Below, in pieces: positions 20,757 through 32,422 of a stretch of 64,000 bases of DNA. The position numbers were made by a program, and so were the translations under genes. How positions within the stretch are numbered: position 1 is the stretch's first letter; each line of letters opens with the position of its first letter. The notes below the pieces were generated by a model, which did not search any database, had not been told where the DNA came from, and worked only from the letters and a program-made list of their open reading frames with translations. The stretch is from Phoronis australis (Eukaryota; Phoronida; Phoronidae), in contig NMRA01000132.1 in NCBI GenBank assembly GCA_002633005.1, forward strand, positions 637,162 to 701,161, read 5' to 3'.

Positions 20757-21740
20757 TGACGTCACCACAAGTCTAATCCTCCCTCCCTAAGCTATCATAA
20801 ATCGTCATCTTTCCAAACCCCCTCCCCCTCGAGCCTCACGTACCGGTTACACGTACATTGTAAATGACGTTTGAATGGACTCAACTACAATCGTTTAGGC
20901 CATTAACTTAAAGGTTAGTGAAAATCTAAAAAATGCAAATTTAAACACGGATAAAAATGTTTGACCTAGGCCCACTTATACTGTCTTCTTCCCAACTCAC
21001 GTACGGTGCCACTTGATTGCACCGTGTCACACTAAGACTATAGGCATATGTCAATAAGGTTTTGGTTTCCCAAGGCCGAGCTGTTTCAAGATGAGGGTCT
21101 TGGATACAACATACAACATACCCTGGGGTTAGAAACTAATTATAATGCATGACCGTTACTCATCTCTCCTCGGCATTGCCAGGAAAATTTACCCATCCTT
21201 TCCATGGATAATCGCTTATTCACAAAAAACCCGTGCCTTTGGTAACCAATGGTCTCTGCAGACAAGACAATATATGCTTGACGTACAAATTAACCTTGCA
21301 TGACAATAGTTAGCATTATCTTTTTTCAGATCACCGGGAAGATTTGCCCAACCCTTCAATGGATATAATCGCCCATTCATGAAGAACCCGTCCCCTTGGC
21401 AACCAATGGTCGTTGCAGACTACGTGTACTACGTCAATGGTTTTACCATTCAGTGGATAAATGTGTAGTAAAGTAGTTCGCTATAATTTGTGCTCATTTA
21501 GTTCCATATGCCACAACTTTGTTAAAAAAAACACACTTGCCCCTCTCAAATTGCTTTTAGGTGTGTATAGTTTGTTTTTTTGTTTCTACTTACCATGTAT
21601 TATTTTTAAAATAGTGACTAATGAGCGTATGAATATATTTCCGAGGAATATTTGCACTACTTGGCTTGGCGGTTGCTGCCATCTTGTTCTGTCAACTGGG
21701 GGAAATAAAATCCATTTGAATCTGCCCTTTTCAAAGGCCA
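20757..21740 (+). promoter_or_regulatory. Putative 14-3-3 promoter region
   Basis: A full CRE palindrome TGACGTCA is at 20757-20764. A ~75-bp block at 21186-21265 is repeated at 21355-21420; both copies contain an X-box-like half-site plus CCAAT box (TTGGYAACCAATGG) followed by GCAGAC. The ATG at 21747 follows a good context (CCATCCACCATGT). The transcription start is not determined. Confidence 0.45.
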
Positions 21741-21746
21741 TCCACC

Positions 21747-21810
21747 ATGTCGGATAAAGAAGACAATGTCTATATGGCAAAGCTTGCTGAACAGGCTGAG
21801 CGTTATGATG
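21747..21810 (+). CDS. YWHAE: 14-3-3 exon 1 (helix A), only copy seen
   Basis: ATG at 21747 in the context CCATCCACCATG. Encodes [20 protein letters not shown] then D plus one base of Glu; donor GTATGG at 21811. [11 protein letters not shown] is the invariant 14-3-3 dimer helix. Phase 1 end fits both exon 2 copies. Confidence 0.95.
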
Positions 21811-24800
21811 GTATGGTTTGTATAATATTGTTCTGTGAGCGGTTTACTATTCTATTACGGAAGGTCATTATCAAGGGAATATGTCCGATCTAGTTTCTGA
21901 CGTCTAGAACGCTCACATTTGTTTCAGTTCTTCGGACCCAACCTTCAGTTTTTAACTCACGGGTTCAGTTGTTTACATTAAGTTTCCTGTGCATGTTTTC
22001 ATTGCCTGTGTATCGTATGAACTTTGCATGCGCTGAAACAAATCTTGCAACTTGTAATTTTGACAACTTGCCAAAACGCCATTGCAGAAACAGAAGTTTA
22101 TTCAGTGGAACTGTTTCATCCATATATTGTTATAATATACGCGTTTGCCTATTTGGGGGGCATTTTTTGAGTTTAGTAAATTACGAAAAGTGCTCAATAG
22201 CTCGAATTTAGCATTAAAGTGAGGTTTAAAGTGCCCCTGATTTTTTCAATTTTGGTTGTAGACTTGGAATCAGGAATCTGATCAACTTGTAACTATTTCT
22301 TTTATGCTTATTCATCTTGGTTTTGCTTCAAGTTTCAAAAAAATAGAAGCAAAATGTTACTTTGAAAGCAAATGTTTAGTTTTAACTCTGTTGTGCTTGT
22401 AAATGTTTGGAAAATGCAGTAGCAGTATTTTTGTTGACAAATTTTTGTTTGGAGTCAGTTGATTGAAATAGAAACCGAAACAAGACGTAAGATTTGGCAA
22501 AATCTTGCAACTGCTGCAGGAACGTTGTTGACTCTTGTGTTTCACTGTAATTAAAATAGCTAAGTTAAGTTGTGGGTGCAAATATTTGGTGAAAGACACT
22601 GGAACCAAAAGGATAAGTAAGTTGATTTAGTAAGAGCCGCATACAAGGGTCTCGCTGAATAATGCCTGTTATTCATAGGTAGTAACTGCTTCTCAAATCA
22701 ATTTTAAATCGGGGACAAACCTATCGGATTATTACCGCTGTTTTCTAAATGGCTTTGTCTGATGTATTGTTCATGCTGTAGTTTATCCAGTGCTTGTAGT
22801 ACTTAGTAATGCAGTTGAAAATTATTGAATGCAAGTCGTGTAGCACAAACATCATCTTAATACTGGGTGAGCGTCCTCTTGCTCAACTCTAAACAGATCT
22901 GCTTTCCATTGGTGCAAGAAACAAATGAAAATGCTAGATCACAGAAGTGTTTCTGAGATATCAGCGTTTAATGCAAACAAAGCACGTAGTTTTTAACTTA
23001 CTTTATGTTTCACAGCTATTTTTCATTTTATTTTCTTTAATAAATTTTTGGTGTGAATTACCACATTGTGGATTACACCTGGACATACAGTAACGTGGCC
23101 TTGTAGACTACCCAAGACACAACACTAGACCACCAATGGCACTGAAAAACCTTTCAAATTCATTCAAATTGCATGGAAGTTGTGTCGCTAGTAGCTTATG
23201 GAAGCGCCCAATGTTGTTGCCAGTCATTAAGAGTACAATGCGAAACACTTGACTACTGCACCTACCGTGTCTGTTTGAAGCTATCAGAGACCCGTTATTC
23301 TATAAATGGGCTCAGTCAAGTTTTGGTATCATAAGTATGCCGTAGCAAGATCCATAATGCGGTGGTAATAGTTGCAGTGAAATATGATTAAAGCACACTG
23401 TAGAGAATCTTGTTGATGTAGTACCTTTGCTAAGGACTTTTACCATGTTGGCTTTGCACTTGTGGAGACTTTGCAATGGTAACTATGGTAGGCACAGTAT
23501 ATCTGCGTTTTGCGGGAACTATTCATTACACTTTGCTGAGCCATCAAGTTTAATCGCTGTGAATACCTTTGGTTTGTAGTATCCCTTCATTGTCTTCACA
23601 TCTTTCAAACTCAAACAAATACTCTAAGGAATCATGATTTCTGCCCCCCACGACATAGAAAATGAAGTTCTATTTTGTTCAATATGCTCTTGTCAATTGG
23701 AAAAGTAAGAAGGCAGCCGTCTGCCACCAAGGCAGAGGGAGTCCGCTCAGGTAGGCATGTCTAGAGTGCATTCAACTTGTATATGGTGTTCTTCTCTTGT
23801 AAAGAATGTGCTCTGCTGGTGGCTATTTCTGCAGATCTTTACCATTAACTGTGCTCGGGTGAACTGTTATACTGGAGTTAACCTAGTTGAATGTGAATGT
23901 TGACCTCAGTTGTAGAAAGGTGACTCGCTGTTCACATGAGGCTGAGAGCACTGCAAATGACATTGTAGTTGGTGGCTATTAGTGAGTGAAACTTTGAAAA
24001 TAAGTTTTAGTACCAAGAATATGTAAGATTTAGAACAAATAAGAAGTATTATGACCTTTCAACTGCAGAGCCCCTCAGCTTTACATCAAAATAAAAGTTG
24101 TGCATCCTTGGTGCTAAGTCACAGTGTGCCCATAATTGGCTTGACTCTTCAGTGTTCAAAGTGAGCTAAGTGTGTCTCGTTCCTTAGCTGTGCTAGAGCA
24201 GGACTGTCTTGGCTTTTTATGTAGATAAATTGTGTTTTATATTCAAAACACGAGGGCATCAAAACTGACAAGTAACTGTGACTATTTTTCACCCTTCCTA
24301 AGGATTAGCTAGTGCCTTTTAGAATTTGTCAAACTCCATTCCACTGGTAGTTATTCACAGTTTTGTTTTGTAGACATTTTAAAAAGTTGACAACATACGA
24401 TACTGCTACGAGATGTAAGAACCTGAATCGCCTTGTTAATGGTCTATGGTTTGCCTTATCCATGTGAGGACTTAGTATTATGCTTGAGTGATCAATATTA
24501 ATATTATCTGTCTGGTGCCAATGAACAGTTGCCAATCAGCTAGCAGTAGTGTTATCAAGACATCCATTTGCTCATTTGTTTCATTAATTGGTTTGCTTGC
24601 AAGTTTCTTTACTCAGGCCAGAAAAGAGTACCGTACTTGTTCGGTAAACACCCGTGCAGTTTGCTCCCCCAAAATTTTAAAAGCTTATGCTCAAGTTAAT
24701 ACTGTGTCCCTTGATTACTTTTGGGTAATGCAGTCAGTATCAGTGACGGCTTACCATATTTGAGCAGGGAAATTGCCTTCTTTAGTTTTAACTGGCAAAA

Positions 24801-27800
24801 TATTAAAATCTGAGGTCAATTCGAAGTTGAGTTCGCCAAAATGTTCAGTACCTCAAATGTCTGATTGGTGACTCATTTCAAAGCAGTGGCGGGATTTTCC
24901 AATCAACGTAAAAAATCCCCTCAGAAGACACAGACACCTTTCCGCCAAGTAAGCAAGGATCCTGGTCATGCTCACCTTAATTCCCACCCTCTATATCTCC
25001 AAATGCAAGCACCCTAGATATTAACCTAGATGGGATTACTAATTGCTTCTTATAGGACATTCTTGCCCTCTGCTGGTCAGACACCCTATTATCAGTTTGA
25101 ACTGACTGACTGACCAGCCCTCATTGATAACTAATGAGTCAACTTCCTCGTGCTCTCTGGTATTCCCATTATCTGGCTAAAGGTTGCACATGAATAAGTC
25201 TCATACATTGGGATTATCAGGGAATGGTACTCTGGGAAAGACTGATTTTGAAATTGCTTAGTATAAGTTCTGGATGTGTGAAGGACCCATGCGTAATGAT
25301 GAAAACATACGCGTTAAGTTAGTCATCCATATAGCTCCGTGATCGTCAGTGTCCACAAAAAAAATTACCAACGCGCACAGTAAAATGTAGGCCTCATGCA
25401 TTCATCTGTTATAGGCCTCTGGTGTCTATTGTCCAGCAATTCAATGTTGGGTGTTTTTGGCCTTAAGGAATGTATTACGGTATTTGGGTTTAATACCGAA
25501 AATACACAAGAAATCTATTCACACTGTGTTATTTTGGTGATGACCATACTTGCTGTCAGCAGGAAATGGCCATACCTAGACAGTGCATGCCATTGACCTT
25601 ACCATCTTTCAAGAAACCTTTGTCCATACATTGACTTTCATGAATGGCCATTTCACAGACTGTGATCAGGGGACAATCAAGGAGCTCTGGAATACTAGTT
25701 TAATGACCTTGTCATTGTGAATTAAGATCTAGATCTCCTTGTGCCCTGATACCATGAAGACATCAAGTGTTATGCTGTCTGTAGTTGTTCACCACTTACG
25801 CTGTCTTGGCCATGAAGGTTATTGATGTAGTTACTGGAATCAATATTAGTATGACTGTGACCTACAGAGCTTGTATCCTTAAGGGCTATTAGTTTTGTGC
25901 ATTGTACATATTGTCTAATGTCAGCAGTCCCATCAGCTTGTGTCAGATTTTGATGACAATATTACTAACACACGCACAATTTACAATTTTTGTTAAAATA
26001 TGTTATTTAAACGTTACCATCGGGATTGTCCATTGTTAAGATATCTTCAAAAGCGTTACAAAGATGTTTAAATTTTAAGTGACAGATTTGTCGGTGCATA
26101 TCGTCTTATTCGTCTGGGTTACCAGGGTGTTCAGCTAAAAAGAGCTCACTCTGTAGTCTGTGCGCTTTTGAAAAGATGAACCAATGACTAAAGACAATCC
26201 CACATATATGGTACACACTGTTAACTGGTGTGGTTGAGATTTCATTTCTGGAATTTTCTATCTGCTTCTTAAATTAATTGTGTCTAGGCACAATTGCCTC
26301 TGAATTACTCGTTCTTTTATGTTGTTCACTTATTATTTGTTAGTAGAGTTAAATAGATCTGAACAGGGAACTGCTTGAGTCGCGCATTTCCAAGATGAGC
26401 ACTATTTCCGGAAATAATTTCCTTATTTGGCTGCTGTGATGCTTCTAAATTACATCCCCATGGCAAAGAGTGGACACACCTCGTTGCAGTCACGATGTCA
26501 TTTCCGTTCCAAGTTTTCCTATTTGATGCTATTAGATAAATAGGTGGGTATCTTGTGTACAAACCAAGTAGTATGTTTCCTGCTCAGATTTATTTCATTG
26601 GCATTCTCCTGGTCATTTGACACGAGACTTTGATGGTATTCACATTTCCTGGACTTGATTCTTTTCCAGCTGGTAATATATTATGAAGTACTTGAGGTGG
26701 TTATTAGGTTGTGCAGTGTCATTGTCATGAGGGTGGAACACTATGAAACTTTCTACTGGACGAAAAGCTAAGAAAGTGCCATGGGGGTTATTGTGTAATT
26801 TGGATGCAATGTCACAAACTCGTGTCAAGTGATCTGAGATTGCAGTTATTTTCTAGAGGTTTGCTATGGGCTTGGATTTCTTGAAAATCAATATTGACCA
26901 GACATTACGACCATAATTACGGCCACTTGAAAATTTGTGTTAAAGTCTGCATTCTGAATTTCTGTTCTTCAGAAAGTCCATTCTAGTCCTTAGGCATAGC
27001 ACTGTCTCCTTCATATTGTATAACATTTTAAATTAGCAGACATGATTTTCATGAGTATTTTCATTTTAGAAACACAGTTTTAGATTGACTATCAATTCTG
27101 TTTGCTATTTTGTCAGGCTGAAATACTCAATTCATGTTGGAAAATAGTGACCAATGACTCCTTTTGTTGCACTGCTGTACAATGTAGCAGTGTATCCAGA
27201 TTTCGATTCAGATTTTGAAGGGCCAAAACCATAAATGGTCTGTATTTTGCACGACATTACGTCTTCCGATTCTGACGAAACATTCATTGGTGCTAAAAGC
27301 TGCCAAGGTGTCAAAGATAGTTTTTAAGACCTTGAATGGCATGAAAACTAATTTGTATTCTCTATGTAGGGTTGGCATTGTGTATTGCATGAGTTAGTGA
27401 AGTTTGCCATATTGCTTTACCTGGCTTATCTGCTGATTTAATTTCTGGTTTGAAGTCGCTTAACTCTTGCTTTCTTTGGTTCTTAAAGTGCTCAAAACCA
27501 CAATTTACCTTGTTTTGATAAGAAAGTACATTGTTCCCATCTCATGACTTTTAATGTCACTGCATATCAACACTAAATCCCTTTTCCCCTAAACAAGAAA
27601 ACTGGTGATTCCATGTTTTCGTTTTAAGTTCATGTGTACTACTGAATCTGTAGTGGGTGTCCACCTCCAAAACGTGAGTCACCAGGCTTATCAATCCCCA
27701 ACGAGAACACAATGAGTTTTATGAACAAGCTGGTCTCGTTTGAGCCTGTGTTGGATGTCTAGTGGAAAGTGAACAATGCAGCATGGTCATATATCCCTTG

Positions 27801-30800
27801 TTCTTAACGTTCACCATTCCATAATTACTGTCAAATTAGGGAAAATGGGGTCACTCTTACCACAGAATAGAACACCAACTCCCCCTGTAGTCAGCTACTC
27901 AAAAATGGCCATGAAGGTGCACAGCCTCATTTGGACAGTTTGCTAGGTTTGTTTTTTATGGGAAAACTGTTTATGGGCACTCTGAGTATATCGCACTACT
28001 CTTTTCAATGTGGCACAAATTAATTGCCGAGATATTTTTGAATGACTGATTACATTGCCAAGTGTTAAGTTATAATTGTTGTGTTCTCATAGCGGCACAA
28101 CGCAAAAGTTATGAAATGAAGTAAACTTTTCTTGTTGACAAATCTAACACTTGTTTGTTGGGTTGTGTGAAGAGCATTTTATGCATCAGCTAGTGTTCCA
28201 TCGAAAGCTAGAAATTTTTACATTTTTTTATTAAACAGAATTTCAATTATTGTTCATTTTAGCATGGTCCATAGCTCATGGCTGTTTTTTAACCTGCCAT
28301 TGTAAAGTTTAGCATTTTAATGATGCAGTGAACCTTAGAAAAATGGAAAACCTCAATCTTGACTGTAATTTTTGTGTGAAATTAAAGAGGGATTATTTTA
28401 GCATGAAACCGAGACATTGTACTAACGGCTTCAAACACATTGAGTGGTACTATATCAACAACAATTTCTAAAGTTTGTGTTTTTGATTGTATTGTGTTAC
28501 CAGGTAGAGACTTCATTGGCACTTGTTCTTTCCAGAAATGATGAAACTTATGAAAGATGTGGCCAAACTAAGAAAAGGGTTGACTACAGAAGAGCGCAAT
28601 TTGTTGTCGGTGGCATACAAAAACGTGATTGGTGCCCGGCGAGCCTCGTGGAGAATCCTCAGCAGTCTGGAAGCAAAAGACGACTCGAAAGACGACGACA
28701 AACAAAAGGATAGTCAGAAAAAGGAAATGATCCGCAGCTACCGGCAAACAGTGAGTTCATGCGAGTGCAAATATTCTGTTGGAGATGTTTTGAACTCTTG
28801 ATTGTGCTTCCTTGCAATTGAAGTGGTTGGTTAAGTCATCAAAAAGCTTGTATTACCCGGTGTAAACTGTCTTGGAAGTTTTCTGACACTGATTAAGTAG
28901 AGTGGTAGTGTGGAAAAACAATTTTGCGTTCCAGTCGGCTGTAACTTGAACTAGGTGCAATATCAGGTCAGCTGTTGTGTTGTGGAGTTAAGCCATCATT
29001 GTGCGTAGAAGTGACTTCTTGATTGATCTTTGACTTGGTCTAGTCATGGTGCATAGAGGTTCAGTAAAGAGTGTCCTAATTTATTTATTCGCCCATACCA
29101 CCAGTTACGAGGTCACTCAAAGCATGGTGTTGACATAAAAGTTACGGTTTGCAATTTTAGTTTATAATTTGTTTTGCAGGTGGAAGGGGAACTGAAGAAT
29201 ATCTCTAATGAGATTCTGACGGTTTTAGATGAAGACCTCATTCCATACGATGAACTTGCAGAACCCAAGGTCTTTTATTACAAGATGTGAGTAAAGAAAT
29301 TTTGACGTTACGTGTAAACTATTATGTAGCAATGAAGACCAATTGTAGTATGAGTCCTGGAACGTGCCTCTAAAATTCACAGTGCTAAGAAGCACTTTGC
29401 AGGTGTTGAAATTATGGGAAAACTGATGACCTCAAATGTTCTTGTAAATCAATCTTTTGCCACAATTCTGATGCTTTTATAAGACTCGGCATGTATTCAG
29501 TGATTGGCAAAAGACCCAGACACATTGGCGGGGGTCAAACTTGATGGCAGTTTTAAGTGTCCTTAGTTCCACATTGACTGACAGTGAAGCATCTACGTGG
29601 TAGTCCTTACCAGTATATGTGGGAGTTAAACAATTGGCATCGTCTATGTCTGAGGTGTTGTGGTTTAGATCCAGGGTGCCCATCAGAAACCATAGACACA
29701 TTCAGATGCCATGTGCAAATCAGTTGCATTCAATTCCCTTGTAGATGTCTCCAGTTGGCTTAGCAATTTCAAAAGCTCCTGAGCATTGTAAGATGGTTTA
29801 CTCACAAAAGTGATCATGATTACCATCCTACCGTGGAAATTTGCTGTTGGTGTAGCTCGTAATCTTGTGTCTGGGTTACGACTAGCCATTTGTTGCCTCC
29901 GCACAGGCTATTAGGTACAAATTTACTGAACTTTACCCTTATGATAAGCAAGTCAACCATTGAGTGAATTTTGGGATATTAGTGTGTTTTCAACTGATCA
30001 ATCACCTACCAGTGATGAGAGGTTATGTGTTGAGCTCGTAACTTTCCTTAAATCTGTTTGGGGTAGCACGTATCATTTTCGGCTGTTGTTAACAGGTAAG
30101 TGGGTGTGTGTGGTGTCAATCATTCGCTGGCTGTTACTTATCTGTCTTTGTTTTAAGGAAAGGGGATTACTATCGTTACCTTGCTGAGTTCGCAAAGGAT
30201 TCGGAGAAGAAGTCTGCTGCCGAGGCAAGCCTTAGCTCATACGAGCAGGCGACTGATCTAGCGCAACAGAAGGACGAAAAAGGGGCGCCCCAGTTGAAGT
30301 CTACCAACCCAATCAGACTTGGATTGGCACTCAACTTCTCGGTGTTCTACTACGAAATTCTCAATGACCCCACCAAGGCGTGCCAGCTGGCAAAGAAGGC
30401 ATTCGATGCTGCCATTGGAGAATTGGACACACTGCAGGATGAGAGCTACAAAGATTCAACATTGATAATGCAACTACTAAGGGATAACTTAACACTTTGG
30501 ACAAGTGATCAGAACGGTTTGTAGCTTTGTTTTGATACAGTGCTTTGCTAGCATACTAAGTATGCAATGACAGTGTTCTCCATGGCCTGTTTCAACTCCC
30601 TGCAGTAACAAGTTTGAATTTAGCTGTGACGTGGCTTGCTCAACAATTAGCACTATATTCAGTAATGCTATTGACAGTACACTGGTGTCAAATACTGCAT
30701 ATAATGCGAGCCATTTGGGGATGTTGTTCGCCAGCATCTCATTCATCGAACAGGAGCGAAGGAGTTGATTTTTTTGGTAAATTATTAAGTAAAGGTATAG

Positions 30801-32422
30801 TTTTTCAAACCAGGCTATGGAAAAAACTGAATGATGGCAATGCGTCGCTAATTTTTCAAACAGGTTGCAGGCAATTGGTCATGGACAACACTGGTACTGT
30901 TAACCCTATTTTTGATTTTCCTTGAAACATCAGAAATACTGGCCCACTGAAATGAAGACTTGGGACAATGCTTTAGAATGTTACTTTGATCATGGCTAGT
31001 ATCTCTGTAAGTTGTGGGGAAGCAAAACTCAGGATATGGCTACCTACATATTGACAATTAGAATATAATGTAGTTTAAACATGAAGTCGCCTGTAGTTTA
31101 GGTGTTTAGAAATTTGTATTCTAAGTAAGTAATGGCTATTATCACAAAAATGGCTGCCATTGATTATGACCAATTGTTTATTTGTTTAAGGCATGAAATG
31201 AGATTTTCAGTTGAGAAATCAGAAAATTCTTTTTGGGCTGAACTGTGCAGTTAAAGTTGTGTCATGAAACGTGAGGAGACTTATCAAAGTTAACCTTTTT
31301 GAGTCTATCGAGTAGTTAGCCGTAAATTTATTATTTGAGTATCGCAAGATGAAGAAGCCCTCTATACCTTCCTATAGTTGTGCATGGGTTTGTTGGTGAA
31401 ATGTTTCAATGGCTTTGTTCAAGACAATGAATGGATTTAGCAGATAAATGTTTGCGATGTTCGTGAAGCGCAAGTAAATGGACATTAGTTGCTTTTTATT
31501 ATAGTCCGTAGCCAAAAATGTTATACTTCTTGTGTGTATGTTTGTATTGTTTATACATATTGCAGTCATCTCCATCTGGCATCTGGCAAGTGTGTTCTTT
31601 ATGACTACAATGAGGCCACTGTTGTGTTACTTAGTAACAAGTTTATTTTTTCCTGTTTGCTTCCGTATCACCCAAGTACCTGGATCATTACGTAATTTAG
31701 CAGTTATGCTTTTTTCAAGAAGGGGATGTTACCTAATAATTTCCGGATGGCTGTATCCTGTGTGCCTCGTTGCAGTTAAAATATTGCGGTTCCTTTTTGG
31801 TAGCTGCCTCTGTATCTGCCAAATTGTTTGAAAAGTGAAATTTGGTGAATATCTTCCTATTGACTAGACCATGGATAATGTTGGTTTTTGGACACATCTG
31901 AATGCCTCTACACCCCTTGTGGCAGTTTTTCGTTGCACCAGTCTCAATGTATTGGCCAAATTAGGTGAATTGTGGTCTGTAAAGTTGCGCGATAGGTTTC
32001 TTGTGATGAGAGCATGGGTGGTAGTGTTTTTCAAAGGCACGAATTCGACCAATGCTATGCCCACTAGTGGCAGTTTTGTTCTGGGCCTCCATTGACATCT
32101 ACCAAATTCGTTAAAGGGTTATCATGAAATTTGGTAGGTAAGCTCTTAATTCGCTTTCAGACCAATCAGGCTTTTACTGTGCCCTCTTGCGGCAATTTTA
32201 CCGTTTTACATCTGCCTTTGAAATAACCATAGATACCCCTTGGAAGAACTTCATAAACTTAAAAATCAATGCTGTGTATTATTCATGTCATTTGCATCTT
32301 AGAAATGAACTACCAATGTCAAGTAATGGCTAGTGAGCAGTTATGAACAATATCGATTCTCTTTTTTAGATCAAGACCAAGATGTCACCGTTCAAGATCT
32401 TGAACAAGAAGCGCAGGGTTGA
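21747..32422 (+). CDS. YWHAE: 14-3-3 epsilon-type protein, form A (exon 1 + first exon set)
   Basis: Exons 21747-21810, 28536-28750, 29180-29286, 30158-30516 and 32370-32422. The first intron (after AEQAERYD) and later intron positions fit the epsilon class as I recall it. The product has the nine-helix 14-3-3 fold: helix A dimer segment in exon 1; [20 protein letters not shown], with the phosphate-binding Lys and Arg; [11 protein letters not shown], with the Arg-Tyr pair; [17 protein letters not shown]; and the family signature [21 protein letters not shown]-terminal tail is acidic and ends QEAQG. It is an adaptor that binds phospho-Ser/Thr peptides as a dimer, mostly cytosolic. An insertion of about six residues ([12 protein letters not shown] region) lies in the loop before PIRLG. 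If exon 4 is not spliced at 30517 the protein ends NGL* at 30522. Confidence 0.93.
21811..28535 (+). other. Large first intron of the 14-3-3 locus
   Basis: 6.7 kb with no exon or repeat array that I recognise. One CTCF-like site (CTTGCCCTCTGCTGGTC, 25062-25078). Short open frames only. Confidence 0.6.
28536..28750 (+). CDS. YWHAE: 14-3-3 form A exon 2
   Basis: Acceptor ctttccag, donor gtgagt at 28751. Encodes [40 protein letters not shown], then a Lys/Asp-rich linker [12 protein letters not shown] and IRSYRQT. Phase 1 in, phase 0 out. Confidence 0.95.
29180..29286 (+). CDS. YWHAE: 14-3-3 form A exon 3
   Basis: Acceptor gttttgcag, donor gtgagt at 29287. Encodes [20 protein letters not shown] and EPKVFYYK plus a split Met codon. 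Confidence 0.95.
30158..30516 (+). CDS. YWHAE: 14-3-3 form A exon 4 (helices E-I)
   Basis: Acceptor ttttaag, donor gtttgt at 30517. Encodes [20 protein letters not shown], then [18 protein letters not shown] and [20 protein letters not shown]. Loop insertion around [13 protein letters not shown]. The donor is weak (GTTTGT) and read-through reaches a stop within four codons. Confidence 0.93.
31900..32330 (+). repeat. Degenerate repeats with GCCCNCTAGTGGC cores (second array)
   Basis: Same pattern as 8030-8950: cores at 32058-32071 (GCCCACTAGTGGCA) and 32179-32194 (GTGCCCTCTTGCGGCAA), with ATCTACCAAATT and ATCATGAAATTTGGTAGGTA between. In the last intron of 14-3-3 form A. Confidence 0.6.
32370..32422 (+). 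CDS. YWHAE: 14-3-3 form A exon 5 (C-terminal tail)
   Basis: Acceptor ctttttttag. Completes a split Asp codon, encodes [16 protein letters not shown] and TGA at 32420. Acidic, like other 14-3-3 tails and like the tail at 41306. Confidence 0.82.
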
